Of a DNA stretch of 64,000 bases, positions 27,101 to 38,224 are shown in pieces; within the stretch, counting starts at the first letter, position 1; every line of letters starts with the position of its first letter. The notes under the pieces are model-generated. The model worked only from the letters and a program-made list of their open reading frames with translations, did not search any database and was not told the origin of the DNA. This stretch comes from Bugula neritina (Eukaryota > Bryozoa > Gymnolaemata > Cheilostomatida > Bugulidae): NCBI GenBank assembly GCA_964035545.1, contig OZ037765.1, forward strand, positions 29,004,004-29,068,003, given 5' to 3'. The position numbers were made by a program, and so were the translations under genes.

Positions 27101-30100
27101 AACTGGTAAAAGTGCTGTCATGTTGTGAAAGTATGTGAAATGTAACACTAAGCTTAGGGCCACACGGTGCGTATTTTCGCATGCAAAAATTGAAATCACA
27201 AGTAGCAAAGGTGTCCACTGTGCGCGTTGAGAAAACCTTCGCACTTGTCGCTCTGCATTTTCAACGCAAGTGCGAATCGTCTCTGTCGTCGTCACCTAAT
27301 TGGCTGGTAGCTATTCATCAAGCCCAATTTCTTTATTTAGTGCTCTATTCCAGTAAATTGCGTTTTATTGAAAGCGAGTGCGATTTAAAAATGAAAGCTT
27401 TATTTATCACGCATCACTGACGCTACAGTGGACACCTTTGCTACACGTGATTTTAATTTTCGCATGCGAAAATACGCACAGTGTGGCCCTAGGCTAACGG
27501 TTGTGAAAATCACTAATGGAAGTAAGTAAGGTCAACTAGCTATGTGAATTTCCATTTAATTCTTTTTGATGGACTGGTATAACACCCTTGTAAGGTATAA
27601 CAAGTAGGTTACAGCAGAGAAAGGTGTGGAGTAATGCAGGACTACTTTATGATGGTGTAAACTTGGCGGTATATTACTACTCACTTGAAAAGGTAGGTCT
27701 GCCATAGTTTTAGCCCAGTAATAGGACTTTAGGCTATACCAGTAGTTGAGATGCTCCCTTAGAAAGACACTCATCTCCATTGGAACTATAATACACAGAG
27801 TAGAGAGATAACTAAATACTTAATACAGAGTTTAAACTGCACAATAAATATCATAGATTATACAGTTATAACTCTATGTACTGTTACCACTGACCAAGTT
27901 CTAATGCTGATGTAAACCAACAGACTAGCATTTACAGATGTAATTAATCATCAGGAACAGTTGAGCGGTTTATCACCTCTCCATAAAGAAACCTTATCAT
28001 AGACCTAACACACACCTGGGCAGGTATGTAGGAGCCCTTCTGTTGAGTAAGTATTGAATACTATTTAGTCTAATACTACGGCTATGGAGCACAACTCCTA
28101 CACATGACTATTATATTCACTCATCAGTTACTTGTGGTTGAAGCTAGGGCAGCTGTGTTGATTTGCATTACTTTTAGCGTCAAGTAGCTCAAGTTACAGC
28201 AACTAAGGGACTAAATTACAACGAATAAGGGACTAAAAAAAACCTGGGGTTGCTATTAGTGACCATCTCTCACTGAAATAGCTTGGCAATGAACCAGGAC
28301 TACACATAATATTATAGGAGCTGCCAGCTTCAATGATCATGTATCTAGTCTGTGGCATAGCAGGGTACGAGTTGCCAACTGCCCAGTTTCTACTACTTAC
28401 AAAGCTGGATATACTGCAGTACACAGAGATAGAGACTAGTAAGTAGCAACTAGCAGGTGATTCATGTTGTACCTACACCATCACATGATAGACTGACTAT
28501 TGATTGGGTACACGGAGACTAGCTAGTATCGGAGACTAGCTAGTATCGCAGTATATATGGTGACACTGTGAATTACTCCCTCCAGTAAACAGTTGTATGT
28601 TACATGGCAGAGTTCAGTGCAGTTACAGTCACTACCCCCAGAGTGTGTAGACGGCAAACTTACATGTCATGACTGTCGGCATCAAGGCAGCAAACATAAT
28701 AAAGAGGAGACAGAAGTAGAGGCAGCCAGTGTTGTTAAAAGCTTTGCTGGCCATGTTTCCAATCCCTAGATAGAGTAGACCTATCAGGACGCCAACTAGA
28801 ATGTGTATAAGTAGCCTCAGCCTTGTTAATGTCTGCAAGTATTCCAATAACAAGTAACTGTATCGTGTATTGTGTATATGAATAACAAGGCTGAACAAAA
28901 AATAGTGATGCTGGATAAATATTTAGAAAAACAATGCAGTGTTCCATCATCTTTAGTGCTGGTTGGTAGTAGACTTTTATAGGGTACAGGTAAAATCCCA
29001 GCAGCACATTGATTCAAAGATCCCATGAAAACCTCATAATGAAAGATATTGAACAGGGCATTGATTTTACACCTTATAGTAATCCTTTCAATAGGCAATT
29101 ACTTCCATAAAAGAATTTATACAAAGAACAATGCTAAAGAAGCAAAACAATAGAATGAAAGCATACTGCACCAACACATGTTATTAAAATAATATCTCTT
29201 TAACAGCACATATAATACACCTTGCAAGGGCATAGAACAACCAAGTCCCTGCACAACCTCATCATTACAGTTTCATTTGGATATATTATATTAAACTTAC
29301 AACAAAACTGCTACAAATTACTTTAGAATAATAGTCATGTAGGCAAGTCACTCTGACACAGTGAATTCCAAATTATCATTTTAGAATATTCAAGGAAAAT
29401 CCTAACAGCAACCCTTAAAATTGTACAGTTACTGAGAGGAATTTCATCATCACCCATGAGCAAAGTCCTTGGCAGAAGTCCAATGCCATGTATGCATATA
29501 CATGTATAATAACACTGTGCATATACATGTATAATAACACTGTGCATATACATGTATAATAACACTGTGCATATACATGTATAATAACACTGTGCATATA
29601 CATGTATAATAACACTGTGCATATACATGTATAATAACACTGTGCATATACATGTATAATAACACTGTGCATATACATGTATAATAACACTGTGCATATA
29701 CATGTATAATAACACTGCGCATATACATGTATAATAACACTGCGTATATTCATGTATAATAATAACAGATGACTATAGATTAAAAAGTGACACACTTCAA
29801 CCGCAAGATATTCCTAATTAGTACTTTAGTGTCTGAATATCAGATAATTAGTCCCTCTACTTCAGCTGATCACTTGTTAATCTGAAGAGGGCATGACCAA
29901 CCCCTCCCCCTTGAGCACATTTAGGTGCAGTAGCCTAAGTTCTTCAATTTCCCAATAAACTCTAGTTTGAGGGAGAATATAGCTTTTTTGCTACATTTCT
30001 CTCCAAGAATACAGACTTTTCTCAATTTATTCATCACTAAACCCACCTTCTTTAGTAAACAGTCATTGCATAATTTTATCAATTATCTAATTACATCATC

Positions 30101-33100
30101 AATCAATCATTCAACCCACCGCAAGCAATGCCAATGACCATGTGACATAGCAATGACCTTGTATTGCTAACAGGGAAGCATTCCAGTGGGCATTACTTGT
30201 TGTATCACTGTAATCCTAAATACTCACACAATCCCTGAATGCTGATAACATATCTCTAACAAAGAGTACTTTGAACTGAGTAGAGCTGCTTGTGGCAAAC
30301 TGGTGGTCTCTGTGACAGCACCCTGCACTCCCCTCATCCTACAAGGCATTTAGACTAAGGCATTAGATGTTCCCAAGGAATGCAAATATGCACTAAGCTA
30401 GTACACTGCATTCACTTCAGTCACAAGGACACTTAGGATAACACGAAGGTGGTGCTCGTAGGTACTAACAGATTGAACGTGAACACAACAAATCAGAGAA
30501 GAGAATGCAATCCCCATCCCTCACCTAGATGTAGGTTGGATACACAATCCACAACAAGCATAGCATGCATGCAACAATCACAGGTGTGAATTGATGGCCA
30601 GTGAGTAACTAGAGCCAATTATATGATATATAGAAACACACAAGTAGTTAGTCATTAGTAATCACTAGTAATAGTGATAAGCTTGCCTTTTCCAGAAAAG
30701 GAAAACTTTCACTGTAAAGTATCTATGCACTTAGCGTAAAGTAGACCGGACTAGAATGCAATGAATGATGGTGAGTGACCATTTATACCACCAAACAACA
30801 ACCAGGGAAATGAAAGAAGAGCTACTCAAGTCTACTGACCTGTATGTTATTTATCTGCCAAAACAGAGCAACTAATTGACCTTAGTTTATTAAAAACGTC
30901 TGTATTTGCTTCAGCTACAGTGGCTAATGCCATGTAAACAGTGCAGATAATAGATATTATATAGATTTAAGCAACTAATGACAAAGAAGATAGCGTTGGG
31001 TAAGTGAGTGCATGTGGTTAGTATAATTTGGATAGTAACATTCTAAGAACAGCTGTTAGTCAATGTCAATACAGGTTGATATTGTGGAAAGTGTGACATT
31101 GAACAACCTTATCTAAAAGCATTTAGTCCAGTAACCCCCATGACTGTTAGAAGCTCCAAGGATAACACAAGTTCCCATCTGAGGGGTATGAAAGGGAGAT
31201 AAGGAGCCAACAAGGCCAAGCCAGGGTCAAGTTTGAAGATATGCTAGCATATTCATCACATCATAAACAAACCTCTTCAGAGGATTCTTTGCTGCTGCTA
31301 TCAGTGCCATGAAGTTCATTGAACATCTCGTAGCTGCTGGCCTTGTCTTTGCGTGATGACGTTTTGCCACCAGCACTGCTGTTGCTTGTGCAAGGGGTGG
31401 AGGATGAGTCATTGCTTATGCAAGAGTTACTGTCTCTTTTGGTATCTTTACGCGAGAGTGAGGGTCTGACAGAAGGGGCCAGACTGCTGGACCTCTTGGG
31501 CAAACACATTCTGTACTTATTGTTGTACTCGTCACATTTACCAGAGAGAACTGCCTGGGCCAATTTCTGTACAACTTCTTCTCCAAAGTCACCATTTATC
31601 ACCTCCATAACTGTTTAGTTGAGTAAAAACTTAACCAGTGAGCATCTCTGATTATACAAGGCAGTATTAGTAAGTAATAACATGCTGGGAAATTTTAAAA
31701 ACAACTTTGCTATTTAGTTATACTCTACACTCTACAGAGACACCTCTTATAGACCAATATGCAGTTTCTATTTTAGATTGCAGCAAAAACAGTTTCAGTA
31801 TCAGGCTCCAGCTTTGATATATTATATACACATTATACACACATTATACGGTCAATGGCTAAACATAGAGACTAGATGTTCAACTGAAAACAACTAAGAT
31901 AGAGTTGGAACCCAGAGCCAATTATATCCTGTTTCACCATAACAATAACTTTTAATCCTATCTAATGATAGGATTAAAAGACCTTGGAATGGCTATAAAG
32001 TTCTCAGAGTGACAAGATGTTATAAGCTGGCACTGTGTACCTTGGACAGTAACCCAAGTAACTGATATAAACAACAACGGCCCCTCCTTGCCTAACAGCA
32101 CAGATACAAATTAGTAGGTTTATATAAATACAATTTATAGGAAGTATGGAACTAGTCAACTAGCATAAGAATAAGAATAACAAAATGTAAACAGATGTAT
32201 TTAATGTACCTTCAACAGTAAAGAATAACATGACATTAGAATAACCTACTGAAATCTGCAGGGTTGTGGTAAGGGGGACAATTGAGATCAAAAGTTTGCA
32301 AATAATGCACTAGATGTAGCACCTTTCCCTTGTATACACACTGCCCTTTAGCCAATAGGTAAAGCTAAAACAAACCAAGAAAAGTACTTGCATAATGTAA
32401 TATAATGCAAAATATAATGTGTTGTGTTTTAAATATATAGATGTATGTTTATTATCGCAGACTAAAAGAAAAAAGATCTGAAAGAAGAGATAAGAGAATG
32501 AATAACAAAAAGTGCTAGGTTTTATAACAGTCTAAAGATAGCCATTTTGTAGTAGTCAAAATCATTGCATCACAATAGAGAAAAGCATAATGTAGCTAGC
32601 ATAGCTATGATAATAGTGAAGCTGTAATTATTCAACAAGCTTTCCAAGCTCATGTGATGTCCCAACATAATGTATAATATTACACATTATATAACACAAT
32701 ATAATGTACTAGTAGGGAGAGCCACTAACCCCAGCACTCACAGTGCATTACAGTCATGGCATATAAATAACTGCTGTTAAATAGGAAATGTTATTGCATA
32801 TTCATTACCAGCAGTTCATTCAACCTTTCAGTAATTTACTAACTGCTACGGAATATCAAAAATGGTTGCATATTATAAATAACAGGAAAATCTGCATACT
32901 TTTAGTGTGCTCAACTCATGGATAAATACAATATAAAGTATTAATAGACTAAATGAACTTGGCTACACATTAACAGTTTACATTGTGGTTTACCTTATCA
33001 CAACTGCTTGTGTTATTACTTAAAGCTGACTTGCGCTATAATATTTCTAAGAATAACAGACCTACAGTTGCACAAAAAGCAGTACCCAAAACTAAAGACA

Positions 33101-33965
33101 ATATACTATAGAGTATAGATATTCCACAGCAATACTGTACTATTTTGACTACTTGCAGGCCAAGCTGGTCTTGTTTTACTATGTACAGAAGAATAATAAA
33201 CTAATAGTTATCTGTGATGGACACTCACGTTGTCAAACATCTCAAAGGTTTTGGCACTTGGTTGGTGCATGGTGCAGACAACAGTGCGACCACCTCTAGC
33301 CAGTTGCTGCAGTATGGAGATGCACTGATTGGTTGAGTTACTGTCCAGACCACTTCAAAATATAACATGGTAACATTAGCAGCAGACAGCAATTCCAAGT
33401 TGTGTAATATTAAATAACCAGTTAGATAGTCAGTAACAGAGTATTAAAAGTAGAGTTACCTGTATATTAAACATACAGCCAGATGATAATACTGAAGACG
33501 AAACTGCTTCACACTAAGAAAAACAGGAGCCAGGAGAATATGTTAGCTCATTAGCATAGTAATTAAGCAGGTAATATTCTAAGTTATAATTGCATTCACT
33601 TCCTCCTAGTTTATTGATTTACTATCAGTGGTGGTAGAGATTATAGTACCAGAGTAGTAGGTGATAGTAGCAGTAGTAGCAGTAATAGCAGTAGCAGTAG
33701 TAGCAGTAATAGCAGTAGCAGTAGTAGCAGTAGCAGTAGTAGTAGCAGCAGCAGCAGTAGTAGTAGCAGTAGTAGTAGCAGCAGCAGCAGTAGTAGTAGT
33801 AGTAGCAGTAGTAGCAGTAGTAGTAGTAGTAGCAGTAGTAGTAGTAGCAGTAGTAGTAGTAGTAGTAGTAGCAGTAGTAGCAGTAGTAGTAGCAGCAGCA
33901 GCAGTAGTAGCAGCAGTAGTAGTAGCAGCAGCAGCAGTAGTAGTAGTAGTAGTAGTAGTAGTAGC

Positions 33966-34000
<35 letters not shown>

Positions 34001-37000
34001 CAGTAGTAGTAGTAGCAGTAGTAGTAGTAGTAGTAGCAGTAGTAGTAGTAGTACAGTATGTGATATGAGTACATGAAAGCACATCTGCACCCAATATTTG
34101 ATGCATCATTAACAACAGAACTGTGGGAAGACTGGCATTCTGCAGCTACAATATCCGGCTTACCTTGTTGGCTCATCAAAGAACATGAGAGGTGGGTTGT
34201 TGACTAGTTCCAAGGCTATGGCCAAACGTTTTCTTTGGCCGTTTGTTAAGTTGGCTGTTCTGGTTGTTCTGCACTCAGTAAGGTTCATCATGTCTAGAAT
34301 ATCTTCTACCTGTATCATGATCAACACAAAACACTGTTAAATATGTGTCAGATATGAGGGTGAGCAATGCTATTACTAGCAGTACACTGATACTGCTGTT
34401 TCTTGATTCATCCACCTAAACATAACAATAATCAGTAGAATATTAGTCCTTCCCATATTAACACACATAGGTAAGACATGTGCTTTGACTGGTGTACTTG
34501 ATTTACATGCCCAACAAATTTTCAAGCCTACACAAAATGGCTCAATAGACATAAATCCATTACAGTCAATAAGCAAAGCTGAAGGTATTAGAAAGACTGT
34601 TATTAAAGTGCACTAAGAGAACTTTTTCAATAGCAGTAAAAAATGACAGAAATAATTAATTTAAACAGGGCAGATGTCAGCTTGCTGGATAGTATAGCAG
34701 CGTGTGGTGTTACGCTTAGTATGGTCTTAGTTATAACATAACAACTGAAACTAAGGAGTTGGGACTGTTAGGTGCAAACTACCAGATTGTGTAAAATGTT
34801 CATGATTAGTGGGAAGTGTCATAACTGGAAAACATCAAAATGTAAAGTTTCAGAGAGAACTATTCAACTTAACAATTAATCACTATAATGGATATTAGAA
34901 TAGCTCTTATTCTCAAGGCAGGCACACTGGGGTTGATGGCTGGTTCCTTGATATTATAATATAGTCTATAATATAGACTATTCATCTTCATGAGTTTTTG
35001 GAAAGTACTTGAAACTGTAGCACCCAGTACACCCCACAAACCCTTGCTTATGTGTGTAAAACTCTGCTCATTAATGTTGTCACAAATACAACAGAAAATT
35101 GATTTGTTAGCGTCAATAAGCTGCATGACCAGCCTCATCATGTAAAGAGCAAAGATAACACACCAAAGACTGTTTATCTTCAGTGACCATGGATTCTGCT
35201 AGTTTAAGGTTGGCAGAGCATATCAATGCCTCCTCCACAGCTAAATGCGGCAGCAGTTGATCGTCCTGCATGATGTAGCATGATATCTTCCGGAATTTTC
35301 TCAAGTTTCGCACAGACCCGTTAGTTGTTATATCTCCTTCTACGTGATTGGTTCTAAATAAACGTAATAACAACATTGCAGCAAATTTACAGAATAATTG
35401 ATTTTGTGCTGATCAATAATCGGACAAGCTACACAAGAAATATAAAGTTTATCCACTAAGTAACTTACTAGGTTCTCTTCACATGAACTCCAGCATTTTG
35501 ATACTTAAGAAGTGCCAACAGTAATTATATCACATAGCAAGTTTATATTCACTAAATTATAAAATACCCACATGCAGGGAATATAATACACTATAAATTT
35601 GTATAACTTAGCAAACAATGTGTTCAGTGAATTACAGCGCCAGCGTGACTCACAACATATGTATGAGATAAGGGAGGAGTGAAATGTAAGCTCTTCACGA
35701 AACAACAGATTAAAAGGCATCAGCCTTCTGCTCAGTCAGCTACTGAATTGAAAATGAAGGACAGTCAATTATTTTATGGACCAACATTGTGAGTATGTGG
35801 TGAGGAGGCCTTAACCAAGCTGCAAGATGGCCATGAAAATTTTGCTAAGTGCAAGTTGAGTTAGCTGCAGATGGTAGCTTGTTGTTGAAACTGCTTACAG
35901 TTGTATATAAGCTGTTCATAGCAAATAGTCTAATAACAACAATGTAGCAGTGCTGAGTGGAGGCTGACAACATCAATCAATATTCAACCAACAAACACTA
36001 CTAAATGTATGATCAGCTCCAGCAGAGATGGTGGGCAGCCATTACAACACAAGCAGTACTGCAGCTGTATTAGCTGGTCCTAGCACTCACTTGTATCCAG
36101 CTAGTATGTTCATCAGTGAAGATTTCCCGGCACCAGAAGGGCCCATAATGGCGGTTAGTTCACCAGATGGAAACATTCCAGATATGTTTTTAAGTATTTG
36201 TGAGTTTGCTAGAGGAACATAAACAGCAGTCCAGTTATTACCAATACTTAATGTATGCTCACTAATGAAATAGTTACAATGGTGTTCTGTATGGGATTCA
36301 ATGGTAATTTTGGGCTAACGTAACTTGTCTCCAGCAATAGGATGCAAGTAGAAGATAAAAGCTTTTTTTAGTAATCACACATCTTAGAAAACAAAATTGT
36401 TATTTTAAATAAGGGTGGTTTATATAAAGCTTGACAGCTTCTTGCCAAGCATAGCAATAGAAAATCACATCAAAGTTCAAAATTATTTTTACATAACATT
36501 AATGTGACCTTTACTTTCAACACAAAACAACTGTGACATCAATGCATGGCTCTTATCCAATTATTACAAAGGGTAAGTAAGCCTGGAAGATGTATTAAGT
36601 GGCAAAGGTCTCTATTGAAAGCGCCTTATTGCTACAGCTGATAGGGTGTGTGGTTTCAATCTCAGTCAGCTGATTGTGTTTTATCAGCTTCCTTAATCAC
36701 GGATGAAATACGCAATACAAAGTTGGCAATTGATAATAAAATGATAGCCGTAATTCTATGCACCAATACACAAATGTGCCACAGCTTACTCCACTTTATA
36801 AAGAAATAAAAACTGCTATAATTATTAACAACTGGCTCATTTGACAAAAATGGACGACTAGAGATAAACAGTTGACTATTTACTTACGATTGCCCAATCC
36901 ACGAGGTATAGAATACGACAGATCAATAAATTCAAGATCCACAACTTTTTTACCGCAGCTAATTCCAAATGGTTGGGGAACTGAGTCATTTTCACTACTA

Positions 37001-37104
37001 GTGGACCTCAGTAACTTAGTAGAATCAGATCCAGGGATGCCTGGACTTTTGTTAGAACTCAATGTAGAAGGAAGGTGCACAGCGACTGATAACAAGTCAG
37101 CCAT
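24120..37104 (-). CDS. ABCG1/4: ABCG1/ABCG4-type half ABC transporter
   Basis: ABCG1/ABCG4 transporters dimerise and export sterols from cells. Thirteen exons join in phase to 711 residues: 36888-37104, 36091-36208, 35164-35353, 34164-34309, 33229-33352, 32250-32364, 31273-31610, 30228-30338, 28664-28832, 27685-27785, 26414-26569, 25296-25414, 24120-24351. The nucleotide-binding domain comes first. Walker A is GPSGAGKSS at 95-103 and the Q-loop Gln is 141. The signature is LTNGQ at 196-200 (usually LSGGQ). Walker B is LMFFDEPT with Glu221, and the H-loop His is 253. A 113-residue Ser/Lys/Arg-rich linker exon follows. Six membrane helices come next, with family stretches [33 protein letters not shown] and [20 protein letters not shown]. 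An extracellular loop has two cysteines. The start MADLL follows a possible acceptor (TGTTTAG), so 5' UTR exons probably lie upstream. An in-frame Met at 37122 is less likely. Confidence 0.95.
24780..24852 (-). tRNA. tRNA-Val (anticodon CAC)
   Basis: The minus strand folds into a complete 73-base tRNA with no intron. The acceptor stem GGTTTCA/TGAAACC is perfect and the discriminator base is A. The anticodon stem TCTGC/GCAGA encloses TTCACAC, giving anticodon CAC for valine. The T arm carries GGGTTCGAACCCC. A-box (TAGTGTAGTGG) and B-box (GGTTCGAACCC) promoters are intact, and a run of T on the minus strand at 24771-24776 can end Pol III transcription. The gene lies in the last intron of the ABCG gene on the same strand. 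Confidence 0.97.
25580..25650. mobile_element. Copy of a small inverted-repeat element (same family as 52587-52703)
   Basis: The sequence ATAAGCAGTTCTGAGTTGG continues into GTGGTGATTGAGTGCAG and matches, with substitutions, one arm of the element at 52587-52703. A second inverted arm (GAGTCACCTCCAACAATT) follows. It lies in an ABCG intron. Two diverged copies in 64 kb suggest a dispersed non-autonomous family. Confidence 0.55.
27152..27493. mobile_element. MITE-like element with long terminal inverted repeats, about 340 bp
   Basis: The first and last roughly 70 bases are inverted copies of each other. Both begin near TTAGGGCCACAC or CTAGGGCCACAC and share GTGCGTATTTTCGCATGC, then AGCAAAGGTGTCCACTGT. 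The interior holds further nested inverted repeats, for example TTCGCACTTG with CAAGTGCGAA, and is GC-richer than the surrounding ABCG intron. CTAA flanks both sides and could be a target duplication, but the true ends are ambiguous. The superfamily is not assigned. An ORF across it has no recognisable protein. Confidence 0.82.
28514..28547. repeat. 17-bp direct duplication
   Basis: GGAGACTAGCTAGTATC occurs twice in tandem without change in an ABCG intron, close to the exon at 28664-28832. Confidence 0.9.
29494..29765. repeat. 25-bp minisatellite, about 10 to 11 copies
   Basis: The unit CATATACATGTATAATAACA continues with CTGTG. It is nearly identical from copy to copy and contains the palindrome ATACATGTAT. 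Only the rightmost units are diverged. It lies in the ABCG intron between exons 28664-28832 and 30228-30338. Long minus-strand reading frames across it arise from the repeat and are not taken as genes. Confidence 0.96.
29925..30056. repeat. Interspersed repeat, copy 1 (copy 2 at 51451-51566)
   Basis: The segment starting TAGCCTAAGTTCTT, then TTTGCTACATTTCT, then CTTTTCTCAATTT matches the segment at 51451-51566 in the same order and orientation. It is about two-thirds identical by eye. It lies in an ABCG intron. Its family is not recognised. Confidence 0.6.
31949..31980. repeat. Perfect 14-bp hairpin
   Basis: CTTTTAATCCTATC and its exact inverse GATAGGATTAAAAG are separated by TAAT, in the ABCG intron between exons 31273-31610 and 32250-32364. 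There is no sign of a small RNA gene beyond the short stem. Confidence 0.8.
33661..34055. repeat. Long (TAG/CAG)n trinucleotide microsatellite
   Basis: About 395 bases of interrupted AGT/AGC triplets on the plus strand (CTA/CTG on the minus) lie in the ABCG intron between the D-loop exon and the signature/Walker B exon. Every frame is open, giving poly-Leu, Tyr/Cys, Thr/Ala or Val/Ala readings. These are artefacts of the triplet repeat, not genes. Confidence 0.97.
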
Positions 37105-37736
37105 CTTGCCACTAAACACCAATAAATAGGCACTTTAGGAAAAATATCCCAAAATGCTAATCTTTACAGATAAGCTTGTATAATAATGTAAACATTTACA
37201 GCTAAGCTTAATGTCATATAGCTGTGTCAAACTTAATACAGTAAAGATATTGATAAAATAAGCAAAGTGGTTTTTAAGCATTCATATTAGCTTTATAGAC
37301 ATGAGTTATTAGAATAAACTCAATTTTTACCACTAGCAAGAATTATAAAGCTTAGCACTTAGTATATTTACACCCATACAACATCAAAAACTATTTTATT
37401 AGCAATTAATAATAATATGTATTTAATAAACTTTATTTTTGAAAGTAAGTGAAGTTCTGCAGCACATTACAGTAACACTGGGTTATTAGTTATTCATATA
37501 TATTGAACAACTACAAAACATAACATAAACATCAGTGGCCCAGGTCGACAACTATGGCTATGGCTATGGGGATATGCATTATCATAATGGTTATAGTTAG
37601 TGATACTAATACTAACCTTTACACACCAAGAATGAGACTGACAATAACCGAGTAACTGCAGGTGCAAATAACTCTAACATTTACATTAACTCTATGTTAA
37701 AGTTGATTTTAAGAGTAAGACTAAGAGTAAATGTAA

Positions 37737-37960
37737 GTTCAAGTTCAATACTAATAATAATTATAATACTAATAGTAATAGTAATACTAATACTAGTAGT
37801 TATAGACTTATAGTATTTCAATGAAACCAAAAGTGAAACTAAATAAGCAAATAGTAATACTAATACTATAACTATAAGTATAACTAATACTATAGTATAA
37901 GTATAAGTATAACATTAACTTTAAGTTTAACTATTACTCAACTCTTAGTATTTGAATTTC
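37737..37960. repeat. Low-complexity TAATAC/ATAGTA tract
   Basis: Cryptically simple sequence built from TAATACTA, AGTAATA and ACTATAAG words lies in the ABCG 5' flank. Similar tracts recur at about 38865-39010, 39290-39370 and 63825-63890. No coding signal is seen. Confidence 0.7.
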
Positions 37961-38044
37961 AGTATTTCAATTAGCTTTAGCTTATTTACTTTTAGTTTCA
38001 TCCCTTAGTAAAACTAAATGCATATTGAAAGTACTAAACTGACC

Positions 38045-38224
38045 TTAGCAAAGAACAATGTGGTGGTAGCCGTACTCGTAGCGAGTGTGACTAAACACCT
38101 CTACTTTGAGTCTTCTAACTAGTAATCCCAGTTTCAGCAGCTCTAGCGTTACTGTTGGTGGTAATAATCCGTCTGCATTACGGCGTGCGAATGTTTTCGG
38201 AAATTTTTTGTGCCACGTGCTCAT
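38045..38224 (-). other. 59-codon ORF in the probable ABCG 5' leader
   Basis: An ATG-started minus-strand frame of 59 codons begins MSTWHKKFPKTF and ends YGYHHIVLC with a TAA. Directly after the stop comes AAG/GTCAGT, a fair donor site at 38044. An acceptor (TGTTTAG) lies just before the ABCG start codon near 37110. The simplest reading is a 5' exon of the ABCG transcript with an upstream ORF. The peptide is basic and Leu-rich and was not recognised. It could also be an independent small protein or chance. Confidence 0.35.

Noticed and set aside
27181-27420. 79-codon plus-strand ORF
   Set aside because: It lies wholly inside the inverted-repeat element at 27152-27493 and resembles no transposase.
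29494-29765. CRISPR-like array of 25-bp repeats
   Set aside because: The repeats are back to back with no unique spacers, and the DNA is clearly from an animal nucleus.
29335-29795. Three overlapping minus-strand ORFs with repeated [12 protein letters not shown]-type words
   Set aside because: The 25-bp minisatellite has no stop codons in these frames; they are intronic and lack any domain.
33606-34179. Long minus- and plus-strand ORFs reading poly-Leu, Tyr/Cys, Thr/Ala or Val/Ala
   Set aside because: They are simply the CAG/TAG triplet repeat read in different frames inside an ABCG intron.
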